Of a DNA stretch of 64,000 nt, positions 16,861-26,467 are shown one piece after another. The notes under the pieces were generated by a model. It was not told the DNA's origin and did not search any database. It was given only the letters and a program-made list of their open reading frames with translations. Every line of letters begins with the position of its first letter. Within the stretch, counting starts at the first letter, position 1. The stretch is from Phycisphaerales bacterium. GTDB lineage: Bacteria; Planctomycetota; Phycisphaerae; Phycisphaerales; UBA1924. The DNA lies in assembly GCA_015487555.1 (NCBI GenBank), contig WFPK01000104.1, forward strand, positions 1-64,000, read 5' to 3'. Made by a program: the position numbers and the translations under genes.

Positions 16861-19800
16861 ATGAAAATCGAACAGTCAAACACACCCTTCGTTCTTGATG
16901 CCCGCATTCGTGCGCGTGCTTTGTCACAGCGTTCTGAAGCTTCGCGCAAGGGGTCTGCGCTGTTGATTGTGATCGGGACGCTCGCGCTGATGTCGGTCTT
17001 TGCAGCGGTGTACATCTCGGTGGGGCGGACAGATCGCAGGGCGGCCAATGCGGTCAAGGCTCGCGTTGCCCAGCAGAATATCTCCCAGAACTTCGGCGAA
17101 GCGTTGAGCACGGTTATCGGCAACGATCGGCTCGATGCGTTTGTGCAATGGAACGGCATAGATCCGCAGGACCCCTTTGGTCTGCGCGAAGTTACCGATG
17201 CGCCCTATACGGATTGGACACGCCGATCCGAGTCGCTCTTTGTCGATGGGCGTGATTTGTTTACCCCGGTTGGCGGGCCGTTCTCGATCCAGAATTTGAA
17301 TCAGGGCAATGATTTTAGTGTTGCGTCTGATCCTTGGTTGGCCTCGACAACGCCGGTGTATCTCGGGAATCCCGGCAATGCCAGCGCTGGGATCACGGAC
17401 AGGCCGTTCTCGACTTATCTGCCGTTTGAGACGAATTATCCCAACGCCAAGAACTTCCTTGACAATCGGGACTGGCTTCAGATATCGAACTTTGCGCCCG
17501 ATGGGCGGTTTGTGAATCTGGTGAATCTGCGCCCCAATAGCTACTCGGGTTTCGATGGCTTGGTTGATGGGGATATCGGTGGGTTTTCGGCGCAATCGGG
17601 TACGGGTGTTTCAGAGGATCCGGCCGACGGGCGTCGGATCCGTCGGATGAGCAACTATCTTTCACTCTGGAAGATGGCCGATCCGACGAATCCGGAATCG
17701 TTGATCCAGACGCAAGACCCAGCCAACGGCGGGTTCATCTGGTTTCCGGGGCAGGATCAGAATAGTCCGGTGACGGGGATTCTCCCGATCAATGAGATCG
17801 CCAACACGCCTGCGGTGTGGACGATGTATCAGCGGTTTATGTATATGCCGATGAATCAGCCGTTCCAGACGCTCAATCGCAATGGGCAAGTTTCGAGCTG
17901 GGCCGATCCGGATTATCCAGCGTACCAGTATGCCGATGCTGATGGTGATGGGATGGCGGATTCGCGGTGGTTTGAGCTGACCGCTGCCAGGGACAAGGTG
18001 CAAGGCGACTCAGATCAAACCCGCACGGATATCGAGGTGATGTACGATCGCAAGGACTATCGGTTCTTCCTTGCTGCCCGGGCGGTTGATTTGTCTTCGA
18101 TGGTGAATGTGAATACCGCGACGGATTTGCTGGTGCCTCCGACCAGGGAGTATCCGTTGGGGTTGACGCCTGCGGATGTCGATCTGCGTCGGCTTTTGAC
18201 GATGCAGGACGCAGCGGGGGACTACACCGCCAACAACACGCACAACTTGCCGTTGTCTTATGCGCAGCTGCACCGCCCGTATATCGGTGAGGTTGGTGTC
18301 GAGCCTCGGTTCGGGCCTTGGATACCCTCGGCGGCGACTGGTTGGGAACAGCGGAACCTGAACCGGAATGTGACGGATTATTGGCTTTATAAGCACGAGT
18401 ATGACCGGGCAGCTTCGGGTGGATCGGGTGATCTGCGTGAGCTTGAAAACAGCTCGACCTCGATGCTTGTCGGGCGCTATGCCTACGACGCGCTTCGTCA
18501 GGGGATCATGCTTGGGAACTCGCTTTCGGGTGCGTATGAGGGGTTTGATTATGCGTATCAGATGCCCAGTGAGCGCCAGCATTTGCTGCAGTATGAGCGA
18601 GACCCGTCTGATATCGGGATGATTCCGGCGCGGATCACCGCGCAGAAGCGGATCGAGCAATATCGGCAGGTCGGACAACTCGATCCGACGAATCTGGGGA
18701 CCTCTTTGGCGCGAGGGACAGACTTTGGTTCCGGGCTCTATGGCATGGATGATCTGGTTGAGCTCTTGACCTTCCACGGGCTCAATGATCCTGAGGTTAC
18801 GACCCGTCTCGAGCGGGTGACGACCGGGCGGTATAGGAGCCCCAACGCCGATACGCTCCAGACCCAGAGGTTTGGGCCTTTGATGAGCAATCGCCCGTTG
18901 TCGCTCGATCGTCAACAGCACGGGATGGCGCTGATTGACATCACCAATGATCCCAGCACCGCGCCGAGCGCAACCGATCGTGAACTCCGGGCGCCTAACG
19001 GTCGCATCTCATTCAACTCGATGGCTCACATGGCGCTCACGCCTCGCAATAAGCTTACCACGATCAGTGGGGCGGTGCCTTTGGTGCCCACAGGGGTTGT
19101 CGAGAATCCGTCCAGGCCTGAAGCATTGACTCAGCTCTTGGCTGCTTCGGATTTGGCGGGGATACTCTCGAATGCGAACCAGCTCTTTGGGTTGTATACG
19201 AGTTCGCTTGCCGGGGCGCTCGATACGCCTGAGACTTTCTTTGCCGACGCGACCTATTGGCCTACGGATGTGAACCTGTTCCAGAATCAGCTGACCTCGA
19301 CACTTTTTTATGGTCATCGTGGCCCAGAGCTCGCGCTGCGCATCGCAGCTCATACGGCGGTGAATATGGCCGACATGATGGACAGCAATACCGACCCAAC
19401 CATCGCGACGGTGATTGTTGATAACGATCGGGGGCAGGTTGTTCGTGACTACTTCAATAATGATCTTGCTTCGGGTGGGGGCTTTGATCCTGTCACCGAC
19501 CCTGAGTACACGCTTTATCCGGGGATTGCCGATGGGAATCTCTTTGATCCGGGTGTGAACACTTTGCCCAATGGGAACCTGCCTGACAAACGCCAGGCGG
19601 TCAATGTCTATGGGTTCGAGGCGATGCCGGTGCTTACGGAAGTCTCGGTGCTTTATGCCTACACCGACGCATCGGATCGGGGTGGCGGCGGCGACAAAGA
19701 CTATTTCGACTCCGTTCCGATTATACGAAGAGGGGTAGTGATCTATCCGCGTCGTGAGGATATTGATGAGATTTCAATCAACGGCGATGTTTCGCCGGGG

Positions 19801-22734
19801 AACGCTGATTTCCTGATTCAGGTGCTCGCGTTCCAGTTGCACAATCCATACGACCAGGACATCAGTCTGGGCGGGTCGAGCTATAACGGTACGCCTTTGG
19901 GGGGCGATGAGCCGTTGACTCGTCAGCGGGCCTACCAGAATGAAGAAAATGCGATCGATCCAACATCGAACTATCAGTTTGACTACTACATCGAGTTTGC
20001 GGGGCGGTTCTTCAAGGTTGCGAAATACATCGAGTGGTATCCCACCGTGAATAACGCAGAAAACTACACGGTTGTCGATGCGAGCTCGGCTGCGTACACC
20101 TCGGGCTCTGTTCCGAGCCCGGAGGTTGATTTTCCTCTTGGGCACACTCGGATGGAGCCCGGGACGCAGACATCGGCGGGGGCGACTCCTGGCAACTACA
20201 CGAACCAGGCACCCTACAGCGATTTCATCACGCGCAATGTTGTGCTCAGAGCGGGCGAGACGCGTGTGTTCTATGTGATCGCGGACAAGCGGTTTGATGA
20301 TGCCACGCCGGGCAATCTTACTGATGGGTCGAATCCCGATGATCGGTGGGCAAGATCGCTCGATGCGTGGGAGGCGGGAATCCCGGCGGGGTTCACGAAT
20401 CTTGTGCCTGGCAATGACCTTGATCTCGATGGGCTTCCCGATGGACCCGGCGGCGATCCGCGCGGGTGGACTGGCCCTGCGGAACAATGGGTTGAGCATC
20501 AGTTCCGCGTGATGAATGGGGGGACGGGGATCGATCCGGTGATGATGATGGAGTTTGATCCGCGTGACGGCAAGCTGCTCAACGAGACGGGCTTTGAAGA
20601 CCTCACGACACCGAGCGCATCGCCTTTGTTTCCCGCTCCGATTCTCGGGCGTACAGATGCGCTCGAGGTTCGGCTCTGGAAGAAGATCGTCACCCGAGGC
20701 GAAGAAACCGTCGAGCTTAGCTCGGCCGATATTCCCAATCCGACGAAGCGCAATGTGGTCGCGAATGATCTGCTCGTCGATCGGATGATACTTGGTGAAT
20801 CACTCGCTTCGCCGATCGCTTCGGGCGATTTCAAAATCGTCGATACGGTTTCGTATCGTGAGGACTTCCCTGTTCCGGGTTCGGAGATGGACGACTTGGG
20901 TGTTCGCAATGACAACACCGGCGTGACGATCGCGGCGTGGAAGACCAATCGGCGTGCCGATAGCGATACGCAAGAGCCGCCTTCGATCGGCGAGGTTGTG
21001 CCCTGGATGCTCCGCTCGTCTGCTGCTCCGGGAATCACCCGCCAGAGCCTTGTGAGTTTTATTTCCGGGACTCCTGTTGCCAGCGATATCTTTGATGGCG
21101 ACGATCTCGCCGATCCTGCCGAGGCGGTGACGATTGCGGGTGACTTTGAGATCAGCCAATCGCTCCTCGCGTTTTTTAATCTCTCGTTGGCCAACGGTGC
21201 CAACGCGATTATCCAGACGATCGCCCTGGCGCCGCATCTCAAGAACGATGTGACCGCCCAGGCGTTTGTTGAAGATGATGCGGCGAATGATTCAATCGGC
21301 AAGTTCCCGCCTTTGATCCTGACGGTGCAAGACCCCGCCAACGATATTGTGCCTGAAATCCTGGTCAATGGGGCAACGATCAAAGACACCCCACGCCTGG
21401 CGGACTTGCTCTTGGCATGGGGGATCGGGCCTGCGTTCTCGCCGAGCCCTGTCCGTGTCAATCGGCTTGATTATGTCCCTGAGGAGTGGATGACGGGCCC
21501 AGAAGCCATGGCGACGGCGTTGGGGATCAATGCGCCCAACCCGGCGGGCCCGTTGTTCGATGACATCGACAGCATCTGGAAGGACACTTACGATCTTACC
21601 ATCGGCGATGTCGTCCTCGATAACGGACACCTGGCGATTGATAACTATGTGTCGTATGTCAATACAGACCTCAACATCCCGCCGACCTTTGATCCGGTGG
21701 TCGATATCCCGCGTGGAACCGGGGTGCCGATGGCCCTTGGGGTGATCGACCATGCGCGGGCGATTGCGCCGATTCCTCAGGTTTCGGATCCATCATCTCC
21801 AACCCCAGATCAGATACTCCGTATGGCGCTGGGGCGGGCGACCTTCGGGACGGTGAATATCAATACCGCCCCGATCGAGGTGCTGCGTTTGCTTCCGGGG
21901 TTGACACCAAGCCGAGCGCAGTATATTTCTGGCGGCATGGCGACCAATGCGTGGTGGGGCAAGGACTTTGCGGGCACCAAGCTCCCGCCGTTGACCAATC
22001 CGCCGCTTGGATCGGGCACACTTGATGATTTGGCGGACAACCCGGATGTGGCTGCAGCGATTATCGCCTACCGGGATCGGACCTATGGCATCCCCAACAC
22101 GGCGGCACGGCCTGAGCCCTATGGACTGAACTTCTACGACAACGCGCCGATGAACTTGGGGCCGACCGATCCCCAGCTCTTTGCCAACAACATGCGAGGG
22201 GAGTACCCAACGATTCTGCCGTTGCCTGTAAACTCGAATGCGCCAGTCGATCGCAGTGCGATGACTGGGATCGACGGCATCCGCTCAACACCCGGATTTG
22301 GCTCACTCGGTGAGTTGCTCGCGGTGCGGATTGACCCCGCTTTGGAAGTGACTGATCCCACTCGTTGGAACATCCTCAAGCACCTCTCGATTCAGCAGTA
22401 CGGATTCGACGAAGAGGCATCGGGGATCGAATCGAATGTGACGATCATGTCGCAACTCTTCAACGGCACCAGCACGGGGACGACCAAGGATGACTACGCC
22501 GAGAAGATTTCGATGGCCAACTCGGTCCTCAATACGATCTCAGTGCGGTCGGACTACTTCGCGGTCTGGTTTGTGGTGCACGGGTACCAAGAGTCAGATG
22601 TGAAGAATCTCCGCCCGGAGGATCCCTTGGTGCCTTCGATCAAGAAGCGGTTCTTGATGGTTGTGGATCGGACGAATGTGATCGAGCCGGGCGATAAGCC
22701 CAATATCCTGGTCTTCAAGGAGCTCCCGTATTGA
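16861..22734 (+). CDS. Giant GspK/PilX-like pseudopilin-family protein (~1957 aa)
   Basis: RKGSALLIVIGTLALMSVFAAVYISVGRTDRRA N-terminus lacking Glu5; C-terminal VNINTAPIEVLRLLPGLTPSRAQYISGG (GspK-like helix-hairpin-helix region) and a similar VNVNTATDLL segment earlier. Confidence 0.8.
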   Translation: MKIEQSNTPFVLDARIRARALSQRSEASRKGSALLIVIGTLALMSVFAAVYISVGRTDRRAANAVKARVAQQNISQNFGEALSTVIGNDRLDAFVQWNGIDPQDPFGLREVTDAPYTDWTRRSESLFVDGRDLFTPVGGPFSIQNLNQGNDFSVASDPWLASTTPVYLGNPGNASAGITDRPFSTYLPFETNYPNAKNFLDNRDWLQISNFAPDGRFVNLVNLRPNSYSGFDGLVDGDIGGFSAQSGTGVSEDPADGRRIRRMSNYLSLWKMADPTNPESLIQTQDPANGGFIWFPGQDQNSPVTGILPINEIANTPAVWTMYQRFMYMPMNQPFQTLNRNGQVSSWADPDYPAYQYADADGDGMADSRWFELTAARDKVQGDSDQTRTDIEVMYDRKDYRFFLAARAVDLSSMVNVNTATDLLVPPTREYPLGLTPADVDLRRLLTMQDAAGDYTANNTHNLPLSYAQLHRPYIGEVGVEPRFGPWIPSAATGWEQRNLNRNVTDYWLYKHEYDRAASGGSGDLRELENSSTSMLVGRYAYDALRQGIMLGNSLSGAYEGFDYAYQMPSERQHLLQYERDPSDIGMIPARITAQKRIEQYRQVGQLDPTNLGTSLARGTDFGSGLYGMDDLVELLTFHGLNDPEVTTRLERVTTGRYRSPNADTLQTQRFGPLMSNRPLSLDRQQHGMALIDITNDPSTAPSATDRELRAPNGRISFNSMAHMALTPRNKLTTISGAVPLVPTGVVENPSRPEALTQLLAASDLAGILSNANQLFGLYTSSLAGALDTPETFFADATYWPTDVNLFQNQLTSTLFYGHRGPELALRIAAHTAVNMADMMDSNTDPTIATVIVDNDRGQVVRDYFNNDLASGGGFDPVTDPEYTLYPGIADGNLFDPGVNTLPNGNLPDKRQAVNVYGFEAMPVLTEVSVLYAYTDASDRGGGGDKDYFDSVPIIRRGVVIYPRREDIDEISINGDVSPGNADFLIQVLAFQLHNPYDQDISLGGSSYNGTPLGGDEPLTRQRAYQNEENAIDPTSNYQFDYYIEFAGRFFKVAKYIEWYPTVNNAENYTVVDASSAAYTSGSVPSPEVDFPLGHTRMEPGTQTSAGATPGNYTNQAPYSDFITRNVVLRAGETRVFYVIADKRFDDATPGNLTDGSNPDDRWARSLDAWEAGIPAGFTNLVPGNDLDLDGLPDGPGGDPRGWTGPAEQWVEHQFRVMNGGTGIDPVMMMEFDPRDGKLLNETGFEDLTTPSASPLFPAPILGRTDALEVRLWKKIVTRGEETVELSSADIPNPTKRNVVANDLLVDRMILGESLASPIASGDFKIVDTVSYREDFPVPGSEMDDLGVRNDNTGVTIAAWKTNRRADSDTQEPPSIGEVVPWMLRSSAAPGITRQSLVSFISGTPVASDIFDGDDLADPAEAVTIAGDFEISQSLLAFFNLSLANGANAIIQTIALAPHLKNDVTAQAFVEDDAANDSIGKFPPLILTVQDPANDIVPEILVNGATIKDTPRLADLLLAWGIGPAFSPSPVRVNRLDYVPEEWMTGPEAMATALGINAPNPAGPLFDDIDSIWKDTYDLTIGDVVLDNGHLAIDNYVSYVNTDLNIPPTFDPVVDIPRGTGVPMALGVIDHARAIAPIPQVSDPSSPTPDQILRMALGRATFGTVNINTAPIEVLRLLPGLTPSRAQYISGGMATNAWWGKDFAGTKLPPLTNPPLGSGTLDDLADNPDVAAAIIAYRDRTYGIPNTAARPEPYGLNFYDNAPMNLGPTDPQLFANNMRGEYPTILPLPVNSNAPVDRSAMTGIDGIRSTPGFGSLGELLAVRIDPALEVTDPTRWNILKHLSIQQYGFDEEASGIESNVTIMSQLFNGTSTGTTKDDYAEKISMANSVLNTISVRSDYFAVWFVVHGYQESDVKNLRPEDPLVPSIKKRFLMVVDRTNVIEPGDKPNILVFKELPY

Positions 22735-22803
22735 GCTGAGCCATGAATTTGCTGGATCGGGAGGTGAGATTTGTCGATAGGCGGGCTAGAGTAGTGGCCG
22801 CAA

Positions 22804-22877
22804 CAGGGTGTAGCTCAGCTTGGTAGAGCGTCTGGTTTGGGACCAGAAGGTCGCAGGTTCAAATCCTGTCTCCCTGA
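22804..22877 (+). tRNA. tRNA-Pro (TGG anticodon)
   Basis: CAGGGTGTAGCTCAGCTTGGTAGAGCGTCTGGTTTGGGACCAGAAGGTCGCAGGTTCAAATCCTGTCTCCCTGA; loop TTTGGGA. Confidence 0.93.
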
Positions 22878-22917
22878 TTGATCTGATTGATCCGGTAGGA
22901 TCGCACAAGTGGTAAAG

Positions 22918-22945
22918 AGGCCTGTGCATTGCACGGGCCTTTTTC
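22918..22945 (+). terminator. Rho-independent terminator after tRNA-Pro
   Basis: GGCCTGTGC ATT GCACGGGCC followed by TTTTT. Confidence 0.85.
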
Positions 22946-23052
22946 GTGCGCTTTTCTTATGCCTTTTTCGTGTGATTGGATCATTTTTGTTTTCCTTTGT
23001 CAGCCGAAATCTGGTGCTGCGGTCTCCATGCACTTGCGTGATTGGATAAGGT

Positions 23053-24366
23053 GTGTGCATGGCGATGCCGGGGCGGAAAAACGATGAGCCAGAATCCATC
23101 AGCGCGATCCGTGCGCCCCACCGATCACGGGATAACCCGCTGACTCGATCTATCGCTGGGATGCTTGGGTTGGGGGTGTTGGCGGTGATGTTTGTTGCGT
23201 GTCTGGGGTCATTGCCTTGGACGCTTGGATCGTCAGCAAGCTCGACGAGTCAATCGGTCGGCGTGCCCAGATACGATGCCGGATCGCCCAAATCAGGTCG
23301 GCTTCCTCCGCGTTGGTGGCGGTATGACGAGCAGGATATTGAACGATCGACCCGGGCGATCGAGCCCGGTGTCCTTGAGCAGATCGCCCGGGACAATGGC
23401 GTCGAGGTCGATGAGCTGCTCGATGCCCGTGATGGTCCGATGCTCGAGCTCGTCGAGCCGCACTGGCCTCGGTTCTGGTTTGGATCGGATATGCTCGGGC
23501 GTTCGCTTGGGGTTCGCTTGCTCGCCGGGGGGGGGATTTCGCTGACGATCGGGATCGCAGCGGCACTCATTAGCGTGAGCATCGGGACGCTGTATGGGGC
23601 GATCGCAGCGTACATGGGTGGCAAGGTCGATTCGGTGATGATGCGGGCGGTGGATGTGTTGTATGGGCTGCCTTATATCCTGCTGGTGGTGCTCCTGGCG
23701 GTGGCGAGCGATGCGATGGTCGATGAGTGGGTGACGCACAACAAGGCCAAAGCGAAATGGATGCAGCAGCGGGTTGTTGAGATGCAGTCGCAAGATGCTG
23801 GGGAGAAGATATCGAGGGGCGATGCTCGTGTGATTTTGAGTGCGGATCAGGCGCTCGCTGACGAGTTGATGGCCCAGGCGGTGCAGATTTACCCTCGGCG
23901 AGAGCTCTCCGCCCAGACCCGCACGATGCTCGATGTGCTGACGCTTTTGGTGGCGATTGGTGGGGTGAGCTGGTTGACGATGGCGCGGGTGATCCGTGGG
24001 CAGGTGCTGAGTTTGAAGAATCAGCAGTTTGTCGAGGCTGCGCGGGCGATTGGTGGGTCACCGACGCGGATCTTTGTTCGGCATTTGCTTCCCAATCTGG
24101 TAGGTGCGATCGTGGTGTATGCGACGCTGGCGGTGCCTCAGGCGATTTTACAGGAAAGTTTCTTGAGTTTTCTGGGAATTGGGGTCAAACCACCTTTGCC
24201 GAGCTGGGGGAATCTTGCTGCGGAGGGTCTTGGGGAGCTCAATACCTACCGGAGTCACTGGTGGCTGTTGTTTTTTCCGTGCCTGTTGCTGGGGGTGACA
24301 CTTTTGGCGATGAACTTTGTTGGAGAAGGGTTGCGGGAAGCGTTCGATCCCAAGCGACAACGCTGA
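23053..24366 (+). CDS. Peptide/oligopeptide ABC transporter permease (DppC/OppC family) with internal insertion
   Basis: FGSDMLGRSLGVRLLAGG; EAARAIGGSPTRIFVRHLLPNLVG (EAA loop); ESFLSFLGIGVKPPLPSWG. Confidence 0.88.
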   Translation: MCMAMPGRKNDEPESISAIRAPHRSRDNPLTRSIAGMLGLGVLAVMFVACLGSLPWTLGSSASSTSQSVGVPRYDAGSPKSGRLPPRWWRYDEQDIERSTRAIEPGVLEQIARDNGVEVDELLDARDGPMLELVEPHWPRFWFGSDMLGRSLGVRLLAGGGISLTIGIAAALISVSIGTLYGAIAAYMGGKVDSVMMRAVDVLYGLPYILLVVLLAVASDAMVDEWVTHNKAKAKWMQQRVVEMQSQDAGEKISRGDARVILSADQALADELMAQAVQIYPRRELSAQTRTMLDVLTLLVAIGGVSWLTMARVIRGQVLSLKNQQFVEAARAIGGSPTRIFVRHLLPNLVGAIVVYATLAVPQAILQESFLSFLGIGVKPPLPSWGNLAAEGLGELNTYRSHWWLLFFPCLLLGVTLLAMNFVGEGLREAFDPKRQR

Positions 24367-24456
24367 TCTGGGATGATATTGTATAGCCCCCCGTTTGGAG
24401 TGGGGGAACGATGGGTGGGTTGCCCATCGAGTTCGGTCGAGGCCAGATAGAGGCAG

Positions 24457-26433
24457 GTGCAAATGCAGAACAAGTTCGGTCTGAAAGATTTCGTGCTCAT
24501 GGTGCTTGTGGTGTTGGTGGGTGTGTTTACGCTCATGAATATCAAAGAGGGCGATCGGCGATGGGAAAAGACGCAAGAGCTACTCAACAAGGTGGGGACG
24601 GTCGAGCAGCAAGTCGCCAAGCTTGATCGTAATCTTCAAGAAACTGAAACGGCGATACAAGAGGTCATGACCGGGATCGCAGCGGTCGAGGGGCGACTCA
24701 CTAATCTCGATGATCGGCTTTCGAGTGGTGCCTTTAGCGTGAATGTTGGGGCAGGCTCGAACTCGAATACGGGCAGTGCCAATACGGCTGGCAACGCGCG
24801 AGGAAGCTGGGCGCGCCCCGGCAGCGTGCCGATTCAATGGCAGCCTCGGGTGGAGTTTGCATCTGAACCCTACGATATGGAAGGGTATCGGCTCGGCGGC
24901 GAGTTTACCGAGGTCTTCCCCGCTCAGTTGAGCAAGCTCACGCCGGTTTTGGCCGAGGATACCTATGCACGAAGGGTCAACGATCAGATTTGTGAATCGC
25001 TTGGCGATCTTGATCCGGTGACACTCGAAATGAAGGGGTTGCTCGCCGAGGCATGGCAGTATGATCCTGAGGGGTACTGGCTTCGTGTCAAGATTCGTGA
25101 CAATGTCAACTTCTCAGACGGTGTCGAGGTGACGGCTGAGGATGTCCGCTGGACTTTTCACGACTATATCAACAACCCAGAGCTCGAAACCGAAGCACTG
25201 CGTTCGATCCTGACCTCGATCGAAAAGGTCGAGGTGATCTCGGAGAAGGTGGTCGAGTTTACTTTCAGGCAACCCGATGCGTACAACCTTCAGGCGGCGT
25301 TGGGGTTTTATATTCTTCCCAAACATTTTTACACCCAGCTCACCCCAAGCCAGATCAACCAAAGCACCGCGTTGTCGATGGGATCGGGCCCATTCAAGCT
25401 CAACAATCTGGATGTGGATAACCAATGGGCACCGGGCAAGGATGTGATTCTGGTTCGCAACGAGCAGTATTGGGGCCCAAAGCCCGCAATGAAATCTATG
25501 CGTTTCAAGGTGATCATCGAGGATATCGCCCGCCTGACCGAGTTTCGCAACGGCAATGTGAGCATGATCCCGCCAAGCTCGCCTCAGTTTTCAAAGGTGT
25601 CGCGTGAGGAGGGTTGGGATGATTTTGCCTACTCGCTCAACTGGGCGAACATGCGTTCGGGGTATGGATTTATTGGTTGGCAGTGTGGCCCGCGCAATGG
25701 CAAACTGACGCCGTTCCATGATAAGCGTGTTCGTCAGGCGATGACTTTGATCATTGATCGTCAGCTGATTATCGACGATATTTTCAACGGCATCGGGAGT
25801 GTCGCAGTTGGGCCCAACAATCCACCTTCGCCAGCAGCCAATCCTGATATCGAACCTTGGCCCTATGATATTGAGCGGGCCAAGATGCTGCTGGCCGAGG
25901 CGGGGTGGGTTGATATCGATGGCGACGGCATCTTGGAAAACGAACGCGGGGACGAGTTTACTTTCGAGTTCACCCGCGTTGCCGGGTCGCAGACGACCGA
26001 ACGGATCGAGAAGTATATTGTGGATCAATGTGCAGCGGTCGGTATCCGGTGTGAGCCTCGGATCGTTGACTGGTCGTTGTACGATCAAATCTTGAAGAAC
26101 CGTGATTTCGACGCGATCATGATGGGGTGGGCTGCTTCGTCTCCCGAGTCTGATCCCAAGCAGATCTGGCATACGGATTCGATCCAGAACCAGGGGCATA
26201 ACTTTATCCAGTGGGATGCCGGTCAGGATCGGTATATTGATAAGATCAAGTTGACGCTGGACTTTGACGAGCGGATGAAGGTGTTCCACGAGTTTCATTC
26301 GTTGATCCATGAGGAGCAGCCTTATACCTTCTTGCGTGTTGGGCCTTGGCTTCGGTTTATCAACAAAGACTTCAAGAATGTGCATACCTATCCCAAGGGT
26401 TTAGAGCAACGCGAGTACTACTACGCGCCATAA
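24457..26433 (+). CDS. Extracellular solute-binding protein family 5 (OppA-like), N-terminal TM anchor plus coiled coil
   Basis: N-terminal TM DFVLMVLVVLVGVFTLM; coiled-coil-like region; SBP5 features (ITAEDVRWTFHDY-like, SGPFKL, RQAMTLIIDRQ, ERAKMLLAEAGW). Confidence 0.88.
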   Translation: MQMQNKFGLKDFVLMVLVVLVGVFTLMNIKEGDRRWEKTQELLNKVGTVEQQVAKLDRNLQETETAIQEVMTGIAAVEGRLTNLDDRLSSGAFSVNVGAGSNSNTGSANTAGNARGSWARPGSVPIQWQPRVEFASEPYDMEGYRLGGEFTEVFPAQLSKLTPVLAEDTYARRVNDQICESLGDLDPVTLEMKGLLAEAWQYDPEGYWLRVKIRDNVNFSDGVEVTAEDVRWTFHDYINNPELETEALRSILTSIEKVEVISEKVVEFTFRQPDAYNLQAALGFYILPKHFYTQLTPSQINQSTALSMGSGPFKLNNLDVDNQWAPGKDVILVRNEQYWGPKPAMKSMRFKVIIEDIARLTEFRNGNVSMIPPSSPQFSKVSREEGWDDFAYSLNWANMRSGYGFIGWQCGPRNGKLTPFHDKRVRQAMTLIIDRQLIIDDIFNGIGSVAVGPNNPPSPAANPDIEPWPYDIERAKMLLAEAGWVDIDGDGILENERGDEFTFEFTRVAGSQTTERIEKYIVDQCAAVGIRCEPRIVDWSLYDQILKNRDFDAIMMGWAASSPESDPKQIWHTDSIQNQGHNFIQWDAGQDRYIDKIKLTLDFDERMKVFHEFHSLIHEEQPYTFLRVGPWLRFINKDFKNVHTYPKGLEQREYYYAP

Positions 26434-26467
26434 GCTGGCTCAATAAGCACAAGGAGCGCTTGAACCC

